Notes: a model not told the origin generated them from the sequence alone. Counted from the stretch's first letter, positions 44,084 to 52,499 are shown. The stretch: DNA of 52,588 nucleotides from Acidobacteriota bacterium (GCA_022821145.1 JAJEEE010000046.1:1-52588), one strand, 5' to 3'. Translations and numbers: made by a program.

Positions 44084-46084
44084 TCACCAGAAGTAGCCGC
44101 GTTGCACATGCGTCGCGCCATCGCCGTCATCGTAGCCAAGATGGTACGAGCGCGCGATATGCGGTTTGAGCTCCGTGAACGCTTCCGCGTCGACTTCCTT
44201 GTCGGTCGACAGGACGATGACTTGATGACTCGCCGCGGGGAGGTAGTCGTTAAGGAACAGCGTGCGGTGGTCGCTGTCCAGGCGCGCCATCGGCGTGTCG
44301 ATGATGACCGGCAGCGGGCGTCCCGACGTACGCGCGAGCGCCCAGAGCATCGCGACCGCGTACATTTGCTTTTCTCCCGCGGACAGATGCGCCTTTTCGA
44401 TCTCCCGCTCCTTGTGATCCCGCAAGGTCACGGCGAGGTCGTCGGGCGCGATCTCGATCGAGCCGATCCGGTCCTTCTTTCGCGACAGCAGTTCGAAACA
44501 CTGCGTCGCCTCTCGAGCGAGCTCTCGCGTCTTTCGTTTGAGGAGAGCTGTCTGGTAGTCGTCCAGGACCGTCCGAAGGCGCGGGATCAGTCGCGTCGTC
44601 GCTTTCGCCGCATCTGCCGTGGCGAGTCGGTCGAGTTCCGTCGCATAATCGCGCTTGAGTCGTTCGTGTCTGGACTGGAGAGCTTGCAACTGTCGATGAA
44701 GTTCGTCGCCGCGGCGTGTCGCCCGTTCCAACTGTTCATGGTGTTCCTCGAGTCTTGCCACCAGCGGCGCGACCACGCCTTCCTCCGGAACCTTCTTCAG
44801 TCTGCGCTCGATCCGCTGAAGTTCCCTGTATTCCTCGTCGAGTCGTTTAGCGACCGCTTGCATCGACACGGGGATTTCGTTTGTGGCCTCGCGAATCCAT
44901 TCTCCCAGGCGGGCCCGTTTCGAGGGTGACAGGTCATGCACGATGTCGCACGAACCGGCCGACGGAGCGAACGTGCGTGCGATGACGCCATCCAGTTCTT
45001 CCCTCACACGCGTGGTGGCGCGCTTCGACAAACCCTTGACAGAGTCGAGGAAACCATCGTCGTGTACGGCGCCGAGGAGTTCGTCCTTTGCCCGTGCCAG
45101 TCGAGCTTCGGCAGCTCGGTTCTCGAGAGCGGCCTCCTCGGCGGCGAGCGAAGCTCGCAGTTGCAGACAGAGATCCGGTACGACAGCGAACGGGAACAGC
45201 CCGGAAGCGGCTTCACGGACCGTGTCTTCGTCCCGTTGGATCCGTGCGATTAACGTCGCCCGCCGCTCGGTTAGCGCATCACGGTCCTTTGCCAGAGTGC
45301 CCCCTTCGGCCGTGAGTTGACTGGCCACCCGGCCGATGGATTCGCGAAGCTCCAGTACGACTGCCTGCGCGTCTCTCTCCGCGGCGGCCGTAGCATCGAG
45401 TTCTTGGGACGCCTCGCGAAGTTCCGCCTGAAGACCTTCCGTTCGGTCCTTGGGGTCTTTTCGTCGCACGTGGCGGGTGGCCTTTGTCAAGTAGATGTTG
45501 AGGTCTGCGTTCAGCCGTTCGACGAGGTGGAGTCCGAGAAGCGACTTGATCGCATCATGGAGCTCAACCGTGTCGGTCGAGTCGCGCGCGAGTCGCTGGA
45601 TGCGTTCTCCGTCGAAAAAGAAGAGGTCCGCGATACCCCTTGGCACAAGATCTTCGACGAACTCCCCCCAGTGCTGATTCTCGATCTCGTCCACGGGCAC
45701 GCCGTCACGCGTCAATTCGAACGTCTCGCTTCCAAGCGCGCCGTTGCTGCGCGTCCACGATCGAGTCAGTTCATATGTACGGACCCGACCGTATTCCGAA
45801 ACGTCGACTACGAGGGCGACGCTCGCGAAACCCGGTTGAACCAACAGGTGCTGGCTGGAGTGGATCTTTTCGTCGAGGTAAGCCGCGTATTGAGCCTGCG
45901 TGAGTGGTCCGTTCACTTTGGCGCCGTAGAGGCAAAGTCGGATCGCCTCGAAGAGCGTGCTCTTCCCCGCCCCATTCTTTCCACCGATGAGCACGATGCT
46001 GCGCGAGCCCCTTGATGTCAGATCGAAAGTGTGCTCGCCGCGAAACACGCCAACGTTCGTCACTCGGAATGTCTTGAGAATCAT
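44084..46084 (-). CDS. dndD: DndD, SMC-like ATPase of DNA phosphorothioation
   Basis: This 666-residue protein is an ABC/SMC-type ATPase that is believed to supply energy or DNA remodelling for sulfur insertion. The Walker A is IGGKNGAGKSTLFEAI (residues 33-48). The middle consists of coiled-coil stretches rich in Glu, Arg and Leu. The signature LSAGEKQMYAVAML and Walker B LPVIIDTPMARLD stand near the C-terminus. It starts with an ATGA overlap with dndC and its end overlaps the dndE start region. Length and motifs fit intact DndD. Confidence 0.95.
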   Translation of the reverse strand: MILKTFRVTNVGVFRGEHTFDLTSRGSRSIVLIGGKNGAGKSTLFEAIRLCLYGAKVNGPLTQAQYAAYLDEKIHSSQHLLVQPGFASVALVVDVSEYGRVRTYELTRSWTRSNGALGSETFELTRDGVPVDEIENQHWGEFVEDLVPRGIADLFFFDGERIQRLARDSTDTVELHDAIKSLLGLHLVERLNADLNIYLTKATRHVRRKDPKDRTEGLQAELREASQELDATAAAERDAQAVVLELRESIGRVASQLTAEGGTLAKDRDALTERRATLIARIQRDEDTVREAASGLFPFAVVPDLCLQLRASLAAEEAALENRAAEARLARAKDELLGAVHDDGFLDSVKGLSKRATTRVREELDGVIARTFAPSAGSCDIVHDLSPSKRARLGEWIREATNEIPVSMQAVAKRLDEEYRELQRIERRLKKVPEEGVVAPLVARLEEHHEQLERATRRGDELHRQLQALQSRHERLKRDYATELDRLATADAAKATTRLIPRLRTVLDDYQTALLKRKTRELAREATQCFELLSRKKDRIGSIEIAPDDLAVTLRDHKEREIEKAHLSAGEKQMYAVAMLWALARTSGRPLPVIIDTPMARLDSDHRTLFLNDYLPAASHQVIVLSTDKEVDAEAFTELKPHIARSYHLGYDDGDGATHVQRGYFW

Positions 46085-47514
46085 GAAAGGCTAGGCTCCG
46101 CACTCGGCGTCACACGCGCCGTCCGCACGATTTCGTCGTCCGTCCGCCAGTCTTCTTCAAGAACGCTCGCGATGCGTTGATGCACGCTTGCCCGGCGGGT
46201 CATCCCATGGACCTGCCGTTCGACTTCGAGCAGCTTGGCGACCAGGCCGACAGGGATGTTCTCTCGCTCGCAGAACTTCTCCAGCAACGAGAGCTCCTCC
46301 CTCGCGAACCCGGGTTGCTCATCGCGCTCCCAACTGTGTACGGCTCCCGTCACCTCGTGAACGATCCTGGCCACGGAGTCTTCCCAGTCGTGCTCTTCGG
46401 CGCGCCAGATGCGCCGTATGTGCTCCAACTCGGCGAATGTGATCAATTCCTCGTCGGAATCCGGCCCGTCGCGCCTTACGAGCAACTGCGTGGCCAGGAG
46501 CCGCCGCAGAAGTTCCTTTCGCGTCTCGAGCGTGTAGGGTCCCCACCGCCGAGGCGTTCCCGTCTTGTCGGTCATGACCCTGCCGTTGCGTCGCTTGAAT
46601 TGCCGCAACTGCGCCTTCGCGTCGGGATCTTGCGTCTCGGCCAACATGTCTCGGTAGTCGAGCAGCGGCTGCATCCATTCCTCGCCGCTGTCGATCAGGG
46701 CCTCCATGGACTTGTCCTTGGTCACGACCGTACACACCCAGCAGCCGAAGCGACTGTTGCCGCAGGACGGTGTCGTCGTGTCCACCACAAGCGGGCACTC
46801 CCCAGCTTGCGCGTTGCGATACAACGTGACCAGATCGCGATTGTTGTTGCCCCATGGCGACGGGACCTGCAGGAGATAGGTCCAAACGTCGTCCACGCTG
46901 AAGTCTTCGATGGGCGTATAGACGAACGCGTTCGCGAGGGATGAGTGCCGCGAAAGAACGCTTCCCTTGATGCGATGAAGCGTCATGACCTGCGCGCGTG
47001 TCGCGCTCTCGCTCTTTCGCACGCCGAGGACAACGACGACTTCACCGTGTTCCGTTACCCGGTCATTGATGAACTGATTGGCCGGGTGGATCTTGAGGCG
47101 TTCCGTACACCAACGGAACGTCTTCGACGGCGCCGGATAACCCTTTCCGATGAGGTTCACCCAGAAGCTGTCCTCCGTGCGCGGCTTCACCTTGTGCGCG
47201 CTGAAGGGCAGAGACCCCTTGCGCGCCGCCCGGTTCATCTTGTCCAAGTTGGTGTCGATGTATTCGACGATTTTCGGAGTCTCGACCAGCGTGTCGGCGG
47301 CAATGACGTAGACAGGCTTGGTTCGTTCTTCGGCAGGGAGCGATGACAGTGCGGTCCATATCAACTGAAGCGTGGTCGTCGAGTCCTTGCCGCCGCTGTA
47401 TCCGATCACCCACGGCCGATCGTCGGCACGGTAGGTGCGGCGGATCTCGTCGTAGCGCCGCTGGAGAACGGTCCGATCCAAGCCTTTGCCGTTGGACTTG
47501 CCCACCTTGTTCAC
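46081..47514 (-). CDS. dndC: DndC, PAPS reductase-like sulfurtransferase of DNA phosphorothioation
   Basis: This 477-residue protein has ATP pyrophosphatase activity in the family and activates the DNA phosphate for sulfur. The PP-loop SGGKDST is at residues 40-46. The Fe-S cysteines appear in RWCTERLK and SCGNSRFGCWVCTVV. An apparent longer frame reaches 47721 but runs through dndB. The GTG at 47514 overlaps the dndB stop (GTGA), giving VNKVGKSNGKGLD at the start. DndA, the cysteine desulfurase that usually donates sulfur, is not in the window, so a chromosomal IscS-like enzyme probably serves. Confidence 0.95.
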   Translation of the reverse strand: MNKVGKSNGKGLDRTVLQRRYDEIRRTYRADDRPWVIGYSGGKDSTTTLQLIWTALSSLPAEERTKPVYVIAADTLVETPKIVEYIDTNLDKMNRAARKGSLPFSAHKVKPRTEDSFWVNLIGKGYPAPSKTFRWCTERLKIHPANQFINDRVTEHGEVVVVLGVRKSESATRAQVMTLHRIKGSVLSRHSSLANAFVYTPIEDFSVDDVWTYLLQVPSPWGNNNRDLVTLYRNAQAGECPLVVDTTTPSCGNSRFGCWVCTVVTKDKSMEALIDSGEEWMQPLLDYRDMLAETQDPDAKAQLRQFKRRNGRVMTDKTGTPRRWGPYTLETRKELLRRLLATQLLVRRDGPDSDEELITFAELEHIRRIWRAEEHDWEDSVARIVHEVTGAVHSWERDEQPGFAREELSLLEKFCERENIPVGLVAKLLEVERQVHGMTRRASVHQRIASVLEEDWRTDDEIVRTARVTPSAEPSLS

Positions 47515-48644
47515 CTCGTCGCCTTGACCAGATTCGCCCGCAGTCGCTTCTCCTCCGGCGTCAACGGAACCTTGAGCGCGCGCTTGAGGATGCCCGTTGT
47601 CAACAGGACATTGTTGTGGGCCTTGCTCACGCGCCCCCCGATCATGGCCGTGCCTTCCCACAGTTTCGTGTTGGCACGGCGCCAGTCGATGCCCTCGAGC
47701 GCCGCGAGCCGTTCGCGCCACCGTGCCGGTTCCGACGCAACCAAACCATGCCCCATAAGCCCGAGGGAGTGGAGCGCGATGCCGTGGGCGTGGATGTAAT
47801 CGCGCCTAAGCTCTGCCGCGCTAACCTTGCGCTCGCGCGCGAGTTGCCAGTCGGGCATGTGACTCGCCACGCCGGCCCAGAAGTCCGTGGCGAGTTTCTC
47901 TTCCCTGGGCGCGATGGCGCCGTTCTTGGGCTTGTTGAGCAGCGCCCGTGTTCCCTGATAAATGCTGCTCAGCGTGAAGAGCTTGATCGATCGATTCGAG
48001 ATGGAAATCTTCTCCGTTTCGGTCAAGCCGTTGAACACAGACACGGAACTCATGAGTTTCTTGGCTAGGCGCGACTGCGGATCCCGATAGTCGTACAGGA
48101 TGCCCAACGATTTGCTCGGGCGGACGGCGTGCTTGTTGAGGTCGGCGAACATCTGCTGGCTGCGTTCGAGCCGCGGATCGAGAAAGAAGACGACCGCAAT
48201 GGTTTCGTCGCCAAGCTCCGGCCGTTCCTTGAGCGCCTCCTCGATTGCGGCACGTCGGTGTTGACCGTCGTTGATGATGAATCGTGAGGTCATCGGAACG
48301 ACGAGTTGCCCGACGTTGCGCGACAGGCCGTCGCCGTTGATGGATGTGAACGTCACGTCACCGTCGATCGACGCGGTGATCGCCGAGAATACGTACTCGG
48401 TTGGATTCTCCGTCAGGTATTGCGACATCTCGGGCACGCGAGCGCGGTTCAGCGTACGTTGCGCCCGCAATTCCGGCGGGATCTCGCCTTCGTCGAAGAG
48501 GAAGATTTTCGGAATGAGCTTCAGCGGGCACATCGCCACAAAATACTCTCTGCCCGCTTGCTCACCGCGAAGGGCGGCGAACATGTACGAGAACGAGTCG
48601 GTCGGTCCGGGTGATTCGGCCGGCTTATGGAACTCGGTCGTCAC
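47511..48644 (-). CDS. dndB: DndB, DGQHR-domain regulator of DNA phosphorothioation
   Basis: This 377-residue protein carries IINDGQHRRAAIEEAL (DGQHR at 126-130) and FADLNKHAVRPSKSLGILYD, the typical DndB core. It is non-essential for modification in known systems and is reported to repress or tune the dnd operon. It starts with GTG and is the first gene of dndBCDE. The 5' leader has a candidate promoter with two 10-bp direct repeats, plus a hairpin close to the start. Its stop overlaps dndC. A second, longer DGQHR protein lies in the neighbouring cassette. Confidence 0.94.
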   Translation of the reverse strand: MTTEFHKPAESPGPTDSFSYMFAALRGEQAGREYFVAMCPLKLIPKIFLFDEGEIPPELRAQRTLNRARVPEMSQYLTENPTEYVFSAITASIDGDVTFTSINGDGLSRNVGQLVVPMTSRFIINDGQHRRAAIEEALKERPELGDETIAVVFFLDPRLERSQQMFADLNKHAVRPSKSLGILYDYRDPQSRLAKKLMSSVSVFNGLTETEKISISNRSIKLFTLSSIYQGTRALLNKPKNGAIAPREEKLATDFWAGVASHMPDWQLARERKVSAAELRRDYIHAHGIALHSLGLMGHGLVASEPARWRERLAALEGIDWRRANTKLWEGTAMIGGRVSKAHNNVLLTTGILKRALKVPLTPEEKRLRANLVKATR

Positions 48645-48660
48645 GATTGATCGTGCTCAT

Positions 48661-48676
48661 CCCCGGTGGAACGGGG
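48661..48676 (-). promoter_or_regulatory. Stem-loop in the dndB leader
   Basis: CCCCG and CGGGG form a perfect 5-bp stem with a 6-base loop, ending 17 bases before the dndB start. Its 3' arm merges with GGGGATGAG, the only Shine-Dalgarno-like sequence upstream of the GTG, so it could limit translation. The role is inferred. Confidence 0.35.
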
Positions 48677-48706
48677 CATCCATGCGAAGTGCCGGGCCTC
48701 GGTAGG

Positions 48707-48735
48707 ACTATACGACGAAACGATGTGGAAGTCAC
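48707..48735 (-). promoter_or_regulatory. Candidate sigma70 promoter of the dnd operon
   Basis: On the minus strand GTGACT (48735-48730) and TATAGT (48712-48707) are separated by exactly 17 bp. The -10 matches the consensus at five of six positions. The transcript would have a leader of about 55 bases. One of the 10-bp direct repeats overlaps the -35 box. Confidence 0.55.
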
Positions 48736-48755
48736 ATTGTTTCTGGTGGAAGTCA
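48725..48755. promoter_or_regulatory. Two 10-bp direct repeats, candidate dnd operator
   Basis: GTGGAAGTCA occurs at 48725-48734 and again at 48746-48755, 21 bp apart (two helical turns). The promoter-proximal copy covers the -35 region of the candidate dnd promoter. The arrangement fits a repressor dimer or cooperative pair. DndB is the obvious candidate because it regulates dnd operons elsewhere. Confidence 0.55.
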
Positions 48756-48939
48756 AAAATTGCGTATTTTGCATCGATCATGGAGCCATTTTCGTGGTGT
48801 TGAGGGACAGATTGGGGGTTGCGGGCGCGGCTGCTGAATGGCGAAATCTCAAGCCGACTTCGGGGATCGCGGACGCACGGAGGCTCCATATCAGTTAATC
48901 TAGTCCAAGAGTCTATTTTTATTTAGCATAGTTCCTCGC

Positions 48940-48945
48940 TATACT
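48940..48945 (+). promoter_or_regulatory. TATACT box before the DUF4143 ATPase gene
   Basis: TATACT lies 10 bp before the ATG, with only a weak T-rich region at the -35 distance. Transcription would begin very close to the start codon, giving a near-leaderless mRNA. The rest of the 48756-48939 stretch shows nothing I can name. Confidence 0.3.
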
Positions 48946-48955
48946 CCCGATTGAA

Positions 48956-50137
48956 ATGATCGACCGGGATATCACGCCGCAACTGCTGAAGTCCGCCGCC
49001 ACCTCGCCGGCCGTCACGCTGACCGGACCGCGCCAAAGCGGCAAGACCACGTTGTGCCGCAGCCTCTTTTCCGAGCGCGCGTACGTCACGCTCGAAGCGC
49101 CGGACACGCGCGCGTTCGCGACCGAGGATCCCCGCGCGTTCCTGGCGCAGTTTCCCGGCGGCGCCGTCATCGACGAGATCCAGCGCGCGCCCGATCTGGT
49201 TTCGTATCTTCAAGGCATCATCGACGACGATCCGAGTCCCGGACGATGGATTCTCACCGGCTCGCAGCACCTGTTCCTTCTGGCGTCCGTGAGCCAATCC
49301 CTGGCCGGACGGACCGCCGTGCACCATCTGCTGCCGTTGACGCACGACGAGATCGCGCGTTTCGAACGGCGCCGCGCCACTCTGGACGAGACTTTGTTTG
49401 CCGGCGGTTATCCCCGTATCTTCGACGGCGAGCTGGATCCGTCCGAGTGGCTTCGCTCCTATGTCGCCACGTACCTGGAAAGGGATGTCCGGACCATCGC
49501 GAACGTCGGCGACCTGGCGACCTTCCAGAGGTTCGTCGAGTTGTGCGCCGGACGCACGGCGCAACTGCTCAACTATTCGTCGCTGGCCGGTGATTGCGGC
49601 GTTTCGCAGCCGACGGCCAAGGCATGGCTCAGCATCCTCGAGGCCAGCTTCGTCGTCTTTCGGCTTCCGGCGTTTCACGCCAACCTCCGAAAGAAGCTGG
49701 TCAAGATGCCGAAACTGCATTTTTTCGACACGGGTCTCGTCTGCTGGCTTCTGGGAATTCGCGACCCCGGGCAACTGCGCTCGCATCCGCTTCGGGGGGC
49801 CGTCTTCGAAACCTGGGTCGTGGCGGAAGCCGCCAAACTCCGAAACAACCACGGGTTGACGCGGGGCCTGTCCTTCTATCGCGACCGCAACGGCGCCGAG
49901 GTCGATCTCGTCATCGAGCAGAATCGGAACGTGGCGTTGATCGACGCCAAGTCCTCGGCCACACCGTCGGGAACTCTGCTCGCCGGAGTCAAGCGCGTCC
50001 GCCGGCACTTTGCCGATGCGGACGCCGATTGCCGCATCGCGGCGGTTTACGGCGGCGACGAGGGCCAACCTTACAGCGACGGCGAGATCGTGCCGTGGCG
50101 TCAAATTCGGACTGCATGTCTGCCCGAAGCCGTTTGA
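48956..50137 (+). CDS. AAA ATPase with DUF4143 domain
   Basis: This 393-residue protein has an AAA_14 P-loop, LTGPRQSGKTTLCRSL (22-37), and a Walker B-like GGAVIDEIQRAPDLVSYLQ, then ILTGSQHL as a sensor motif. The DUF4143 C-terminal domain contains HFFDTGLVCWLLGI and FETWVVAEAAKLR, ending in a PD-(D/E)xK-like pattern (YRDRNGAEVDLVI, LIDAKSS). Proteins of this type are scattered among bacteria and archaea and are often gained by transfer. G+C is back to the chromosomal level. Function is unknown; a link to the island is possible only by position. Confidence 0.88.
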   Translation: MIDRDITPQLLKSAATSPAVTLTGPRQSGKTTLCRSLFSERAYVTLEAPDTRAFATEDPRAFLAQFPGGAVIDEIQRAPDLVSYLQGIIDDDPSPGRWILTGSQHLFLLASVSQSLAGRTAVHHLLPLTHDEIARFERRRATLDETLFAGGYPRIFDGELDPSEWLRSYVATYLERDVRTIANVGDLATFQRFVELCAGRTAQLLNYSSLAGDCGVSQPTAKAWLSILEASFVVFRLPAFHANLRKKLVKMPKLHFFDTGLVCWLLGIRDPGQLRSHPLRGAVFETWVVAEAAKLRNNHGLTRGLSFYRDRNGAEVDLVIEQNRNVALIDAKSSATPSGTLLAGVKRVRRHFADADADCRIAAVYGGDEGQPYSDGEIVPWRQIRTACLPEAV

Positions 50138-50241
50138 TCGATTCTCCAAACCACGAACGGTGCGACCCGTAGCGTCCTCGAGTCAGTCGATCACCGCTGG
50201 CAAGCGCCAGCGTGGTTTATCATGGGTTTGAGGCCAAGACC

Positions 50242-51465
50242 ATGACGACCAAGCACGCTCGCCTGTCCCATCGGACCGCGTTGACCGCCGCCGTGTTCCT
50301 CGTTCTTGGCGCGGCGGCCCACGCCCAGGTCGAGATCCTTCCGGGAAGCGCCACGGCCGGCCAGGCGCTCTTCGAGGAGAAGGGCTGTCTCGGGTGCCAT
50401 TCCGTCGACGGCGAGGGCGGCTCGGCGGCGCCGGACCTGGCGCTGGCGTCGGCGCGGCAGTACACGCCCGGCCTCTTGGCCAGCGTGATGTGGAACCACG
50501 CGCCCGACATGTGGCAGCGCATGGAAGCCGCCGGATCCGTCATCCCGGACCTCAGCGCGGCCGAGAGCGCCGACCTGTTCTCCTACTTCTACTCGCGCCT
50601 GTATTTCAGCCCGGAGGGCGACGCGGAACGCGGACGCGAAGTCTTCGTCGATAAGAACTGCGCCCGCTGCCACGCGCTCACGGCGGGCGCCGATGCTGAC
50701 GGAGTCGGACCGGCCATCGACGCCTGGGCGCGGGTGAGCGATCCGATCGACTGGGCCGAACGGATGTGGAATCACGCCGGCGGGATGTACGCCGAGATGG
50801 AACGGGCCGGAATCTCCTGGCCCCGTCTGTCGAGTCAGGAGATGGTGGATCTGCTGGTGTACCTCGGCGGCCTCCCGGAAACCGGATCGGCCGCGGCCGG
50901 GTTCGAGCCCGGAGAACCCGAGTTGGGAGAGGCCGTGTTCACGGCGCGCTGCGAAAGCTGCCACAGCTTCGGCGAATCGCTGCCGGACCGCGTCGACCTG
51001 TTGCGGGGATCCGGGCCGCGCAACTCGACCGACTATGCCGCCGAGATGTGGAACCACGCGCCGCGGATGCGCGAGCGAGCGGGCGACGACGCGCTGCCGG
51101 GGCTCGAGGACGGGGCCATGGCCGACCTGGTGGCGTACCTGTTCGCGCAACGGTACTTCGCCGAGCCCGGGAACGCGGCCGCCGGGGAACGCGTCTTCCA
51201 GACCAAGCAGTGCGCGCTGTGCCACGAGCTGGAACGGGCGCTAACCGGCGCGCCCGACCTGACGCTCAGCCTGGAACGCTATTCTCCGATCACGATGACG
51301 CGCGCGTTGTGGACCCACGGGCCCGGAATGCTCCGGACGCTCGAGGATCGGGACCTCGATTGGCCCGTCTTCGAGGGCGCGGAGATGACCGACCTGATCG
51401 CCTTCCTGAACAGCCGGTTGGCGCCCCTCGTAGCCGGTTTCGGAGGGTCCGCGGCCAGGGAATGA
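50242..51465 (+). CDS. Tetraheme c-type cytochrome with four repeat units
   Basis: This 407-residue protein has a signal sequence (about 1-28) and four heme-binding CxxCH motifs at 49-53 (CLGCH), 140-144 (CARCH), 237-241 (CESCH) and 324-328 (CALCH), spaced 87-97 residues apart. Each unit also carries a variant of MWNHAPxM about 35 residues after the motif (LWTHGPGM in the last), which offers possible distal ligands. The protein is therefore a four-fold repeat of one cytochrome domain. It probably shuttles electrons in the periplasm. An ATG at 50212 gives a longer form, but 50242 gives the natural leader. Confidence 0.9.
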   Translation: MTTKHARLSHRTALTAAVFLVLGAAAHAQVEILPGSATAGQALFEEKGCLGCHSVDGEGGSAAPDLALASARQYTPGLLASVMWNHAPDMWQRMEAAGSVIPDLSAAESADLFSYFYSRLYFSPEGDAERGREVFVDKNCARCHALTAGADADGVGPAIDAWARVSDPIDWAERMWNHAGGMYAEMERAGISWPRLSSQEMVDLLVYLGGLPETGSAAAGFEPGEPELGEAVFTARCESCHSFGESLPDRVDLLRGSGPRNSTDYAAEMWNHAPRMRERAGDDALPGLEDGAMADLVAYLFAQRYFAEPGNAAAGERVFQTKQCALCHELERALTGAPDLTLSLERYSPITMTRALWTHGPGMLRTLEDRDLDWPVFEGAEMTDLIAFLNSRLAPLVAGFGGSAARE

Positions 51466-51470
51466 CCGCC

Positions 51471-51503
51471 GCCGGCGTCGTGAACGTGTTCACGCCCGCC
51501 GGC
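51471..51503. terminator. Strong stem-loop between convergent genes
   Basis: GCCGGCG, then CGTGAAC, pairs with GTTCACG and CGCCGGC: a 14-bp stem with one small bulge and a two-base loop. It lies between the convergent cytochrome and GRWEG-family genes and can serve both. There is no T tract. Confidence 0.6.
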
Positions 51504-51520
51504 AGTTGTGCTACAGGCGG

Positions 51521-52348
51521 CTACGGCGCATCGTCGCCTACGGGTCGCGTCCAGGGCGTGATCGAGCCGGTCACGAGGTTCTCCAGGTTCCCCTCCATGC
51601 AGGAGTATTCCAGCATCTTGATCGTCAGGGGTTCGAGCGGCCAGGTGTTGTGAATCGTGAACGGCTCCGTGTACGTCTTCGGATCGTCAACGGTGAACGT
51701 GTGCTCGATCGTCCCGAAGTTGGGGCGCGTGAACGTCTGGATGAACGTGGCCTCGCTGCTGATCGGATGGCCGTCGGTGTCCAGCTTGATGTAGCCGTTC
51801 ATGTTGTTGGTCGTCACGACCAGCGTGTCGCCCTCCCAGCGGCCGACCGAATCGCCCCACCAGGTGGGATACATGTTCGGATCGTGCGGACGTCCGTCCA
51901 GGTAGACGATGTGGAACCACGTGTTCTGTTCCGCCAGGACCACCAGCATGTCTTCCGTGTGAACGAAGCGCGTCAGCCGCGGCCCGTGGACTTGTCGTGA
52001 CCAGCCGAAGGGGAGGCAACTGCCGGCATAGTCTCCGTTGTTCACCGGGTCGTAGTTGTCCCACTGCCGCTGTCCCCACTCGGTGTAGGGCAGCTCGGGA
52101 ACGTACCCGGGAACGCGGTCATCGGTGATGTCGGCTCGACGTTGCGTCGCCCACTGTCCGGACAAGTCGGGCCGGCCGCTCGGAAGCCGCGGCGCGGGAC
52201 CGTCCATGTCCGGAAACGGCACTCCATACGTATACCAGCCATCCACCGTCGTCAGCCGCGGCTGCTCCTGCGCGGCCCCGGGAGCCGAGGCCAGCGACAA
52301 GGCGGCCACGGCCCCGACAATCGCCGTCAAACGCACGTACGTTTTCAC
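51521..52348 (-). CDS. Secreted protein of unknown function (GRWEG family), copy 2
   Basis: This 275-residue exported protein starts at a GTG with AAGGAGG 5 bp before it, and has a signal sequence ending in SAPGAAQ. An ATG 72 bp upstream belongs to a longer frame without a ribosome binding site. It shares GDSVGRWEGDTLVVTT and EYSCMEGN with the protein at 29662-30618, and both start the mature part with a Trp/Pro-rich segment. No catalytic motif can be named. Function is unknown; the recurrence shows that this is a multi-copy secreted family in this genome. Confidence 0.8.
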   Translation of the reverse strand: MKTYVRLTAIVGAVAALSLASAPGAAQEQPRLTTVDGWYTYGVPFPDMDGPAPRLPSGRPDLSGQWATQRRADITDDRVPGYVPELPYTEWGQRQWDNYDPVNNGDYAGSCLPFGWSRQVHGPRLTRFVHTEDMLVVLAEQNTWFHIVYLDGRPHDPNMYPTWWGDSVGRWEGDTLVVTTNNMNGYIKLDTDGHPISSEATFIQTFTRPNFGTIEHTFTVDDPKTYTEPFTIHNTWPLEPLTIKMLEYSCMEGNLENLVTGSITPWTRPVGDDAP

Positions 52349-52455
52349 GATTCCCTCCTTGCTTCCCTGTCCGTGAATGCGGACCCGCCCGTTGCTTTTC
52401 GACAAGGCTACATCCGCCATTTCACCGAGTCAACGATGCTCAAGAGGATTGTCGG

Positions 52456-52499
52456 TAGCAAATGATGTGTCCGGAGGATGTAGCAAATGAAAAGTCCGG
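52456..52499 (+). repeat. Two 19-bp near-identical repeats, probable IS left end
   Basis: TAGCAAATGATGTGTCCGG (52456-52474) and TAGCAAATGAAAAGTCCGG (52481-52499) differ at three bases and are spaced by 25 bp. Repeated TAGCnAATGA/TCCGG units are typical of terminal regions of transposase-bearing insertion sequences, and a transposase-like start follows. The identity of the IS family is not certain. Confidence 0.5.

Noticed and set aside
46081-47721. The longer 546-codon start for dndC
   Set aside because: Its first 69 codons run through the end of dndB; the GTG at 47514 overlaps the dndB stop in a standard GTGA junction.
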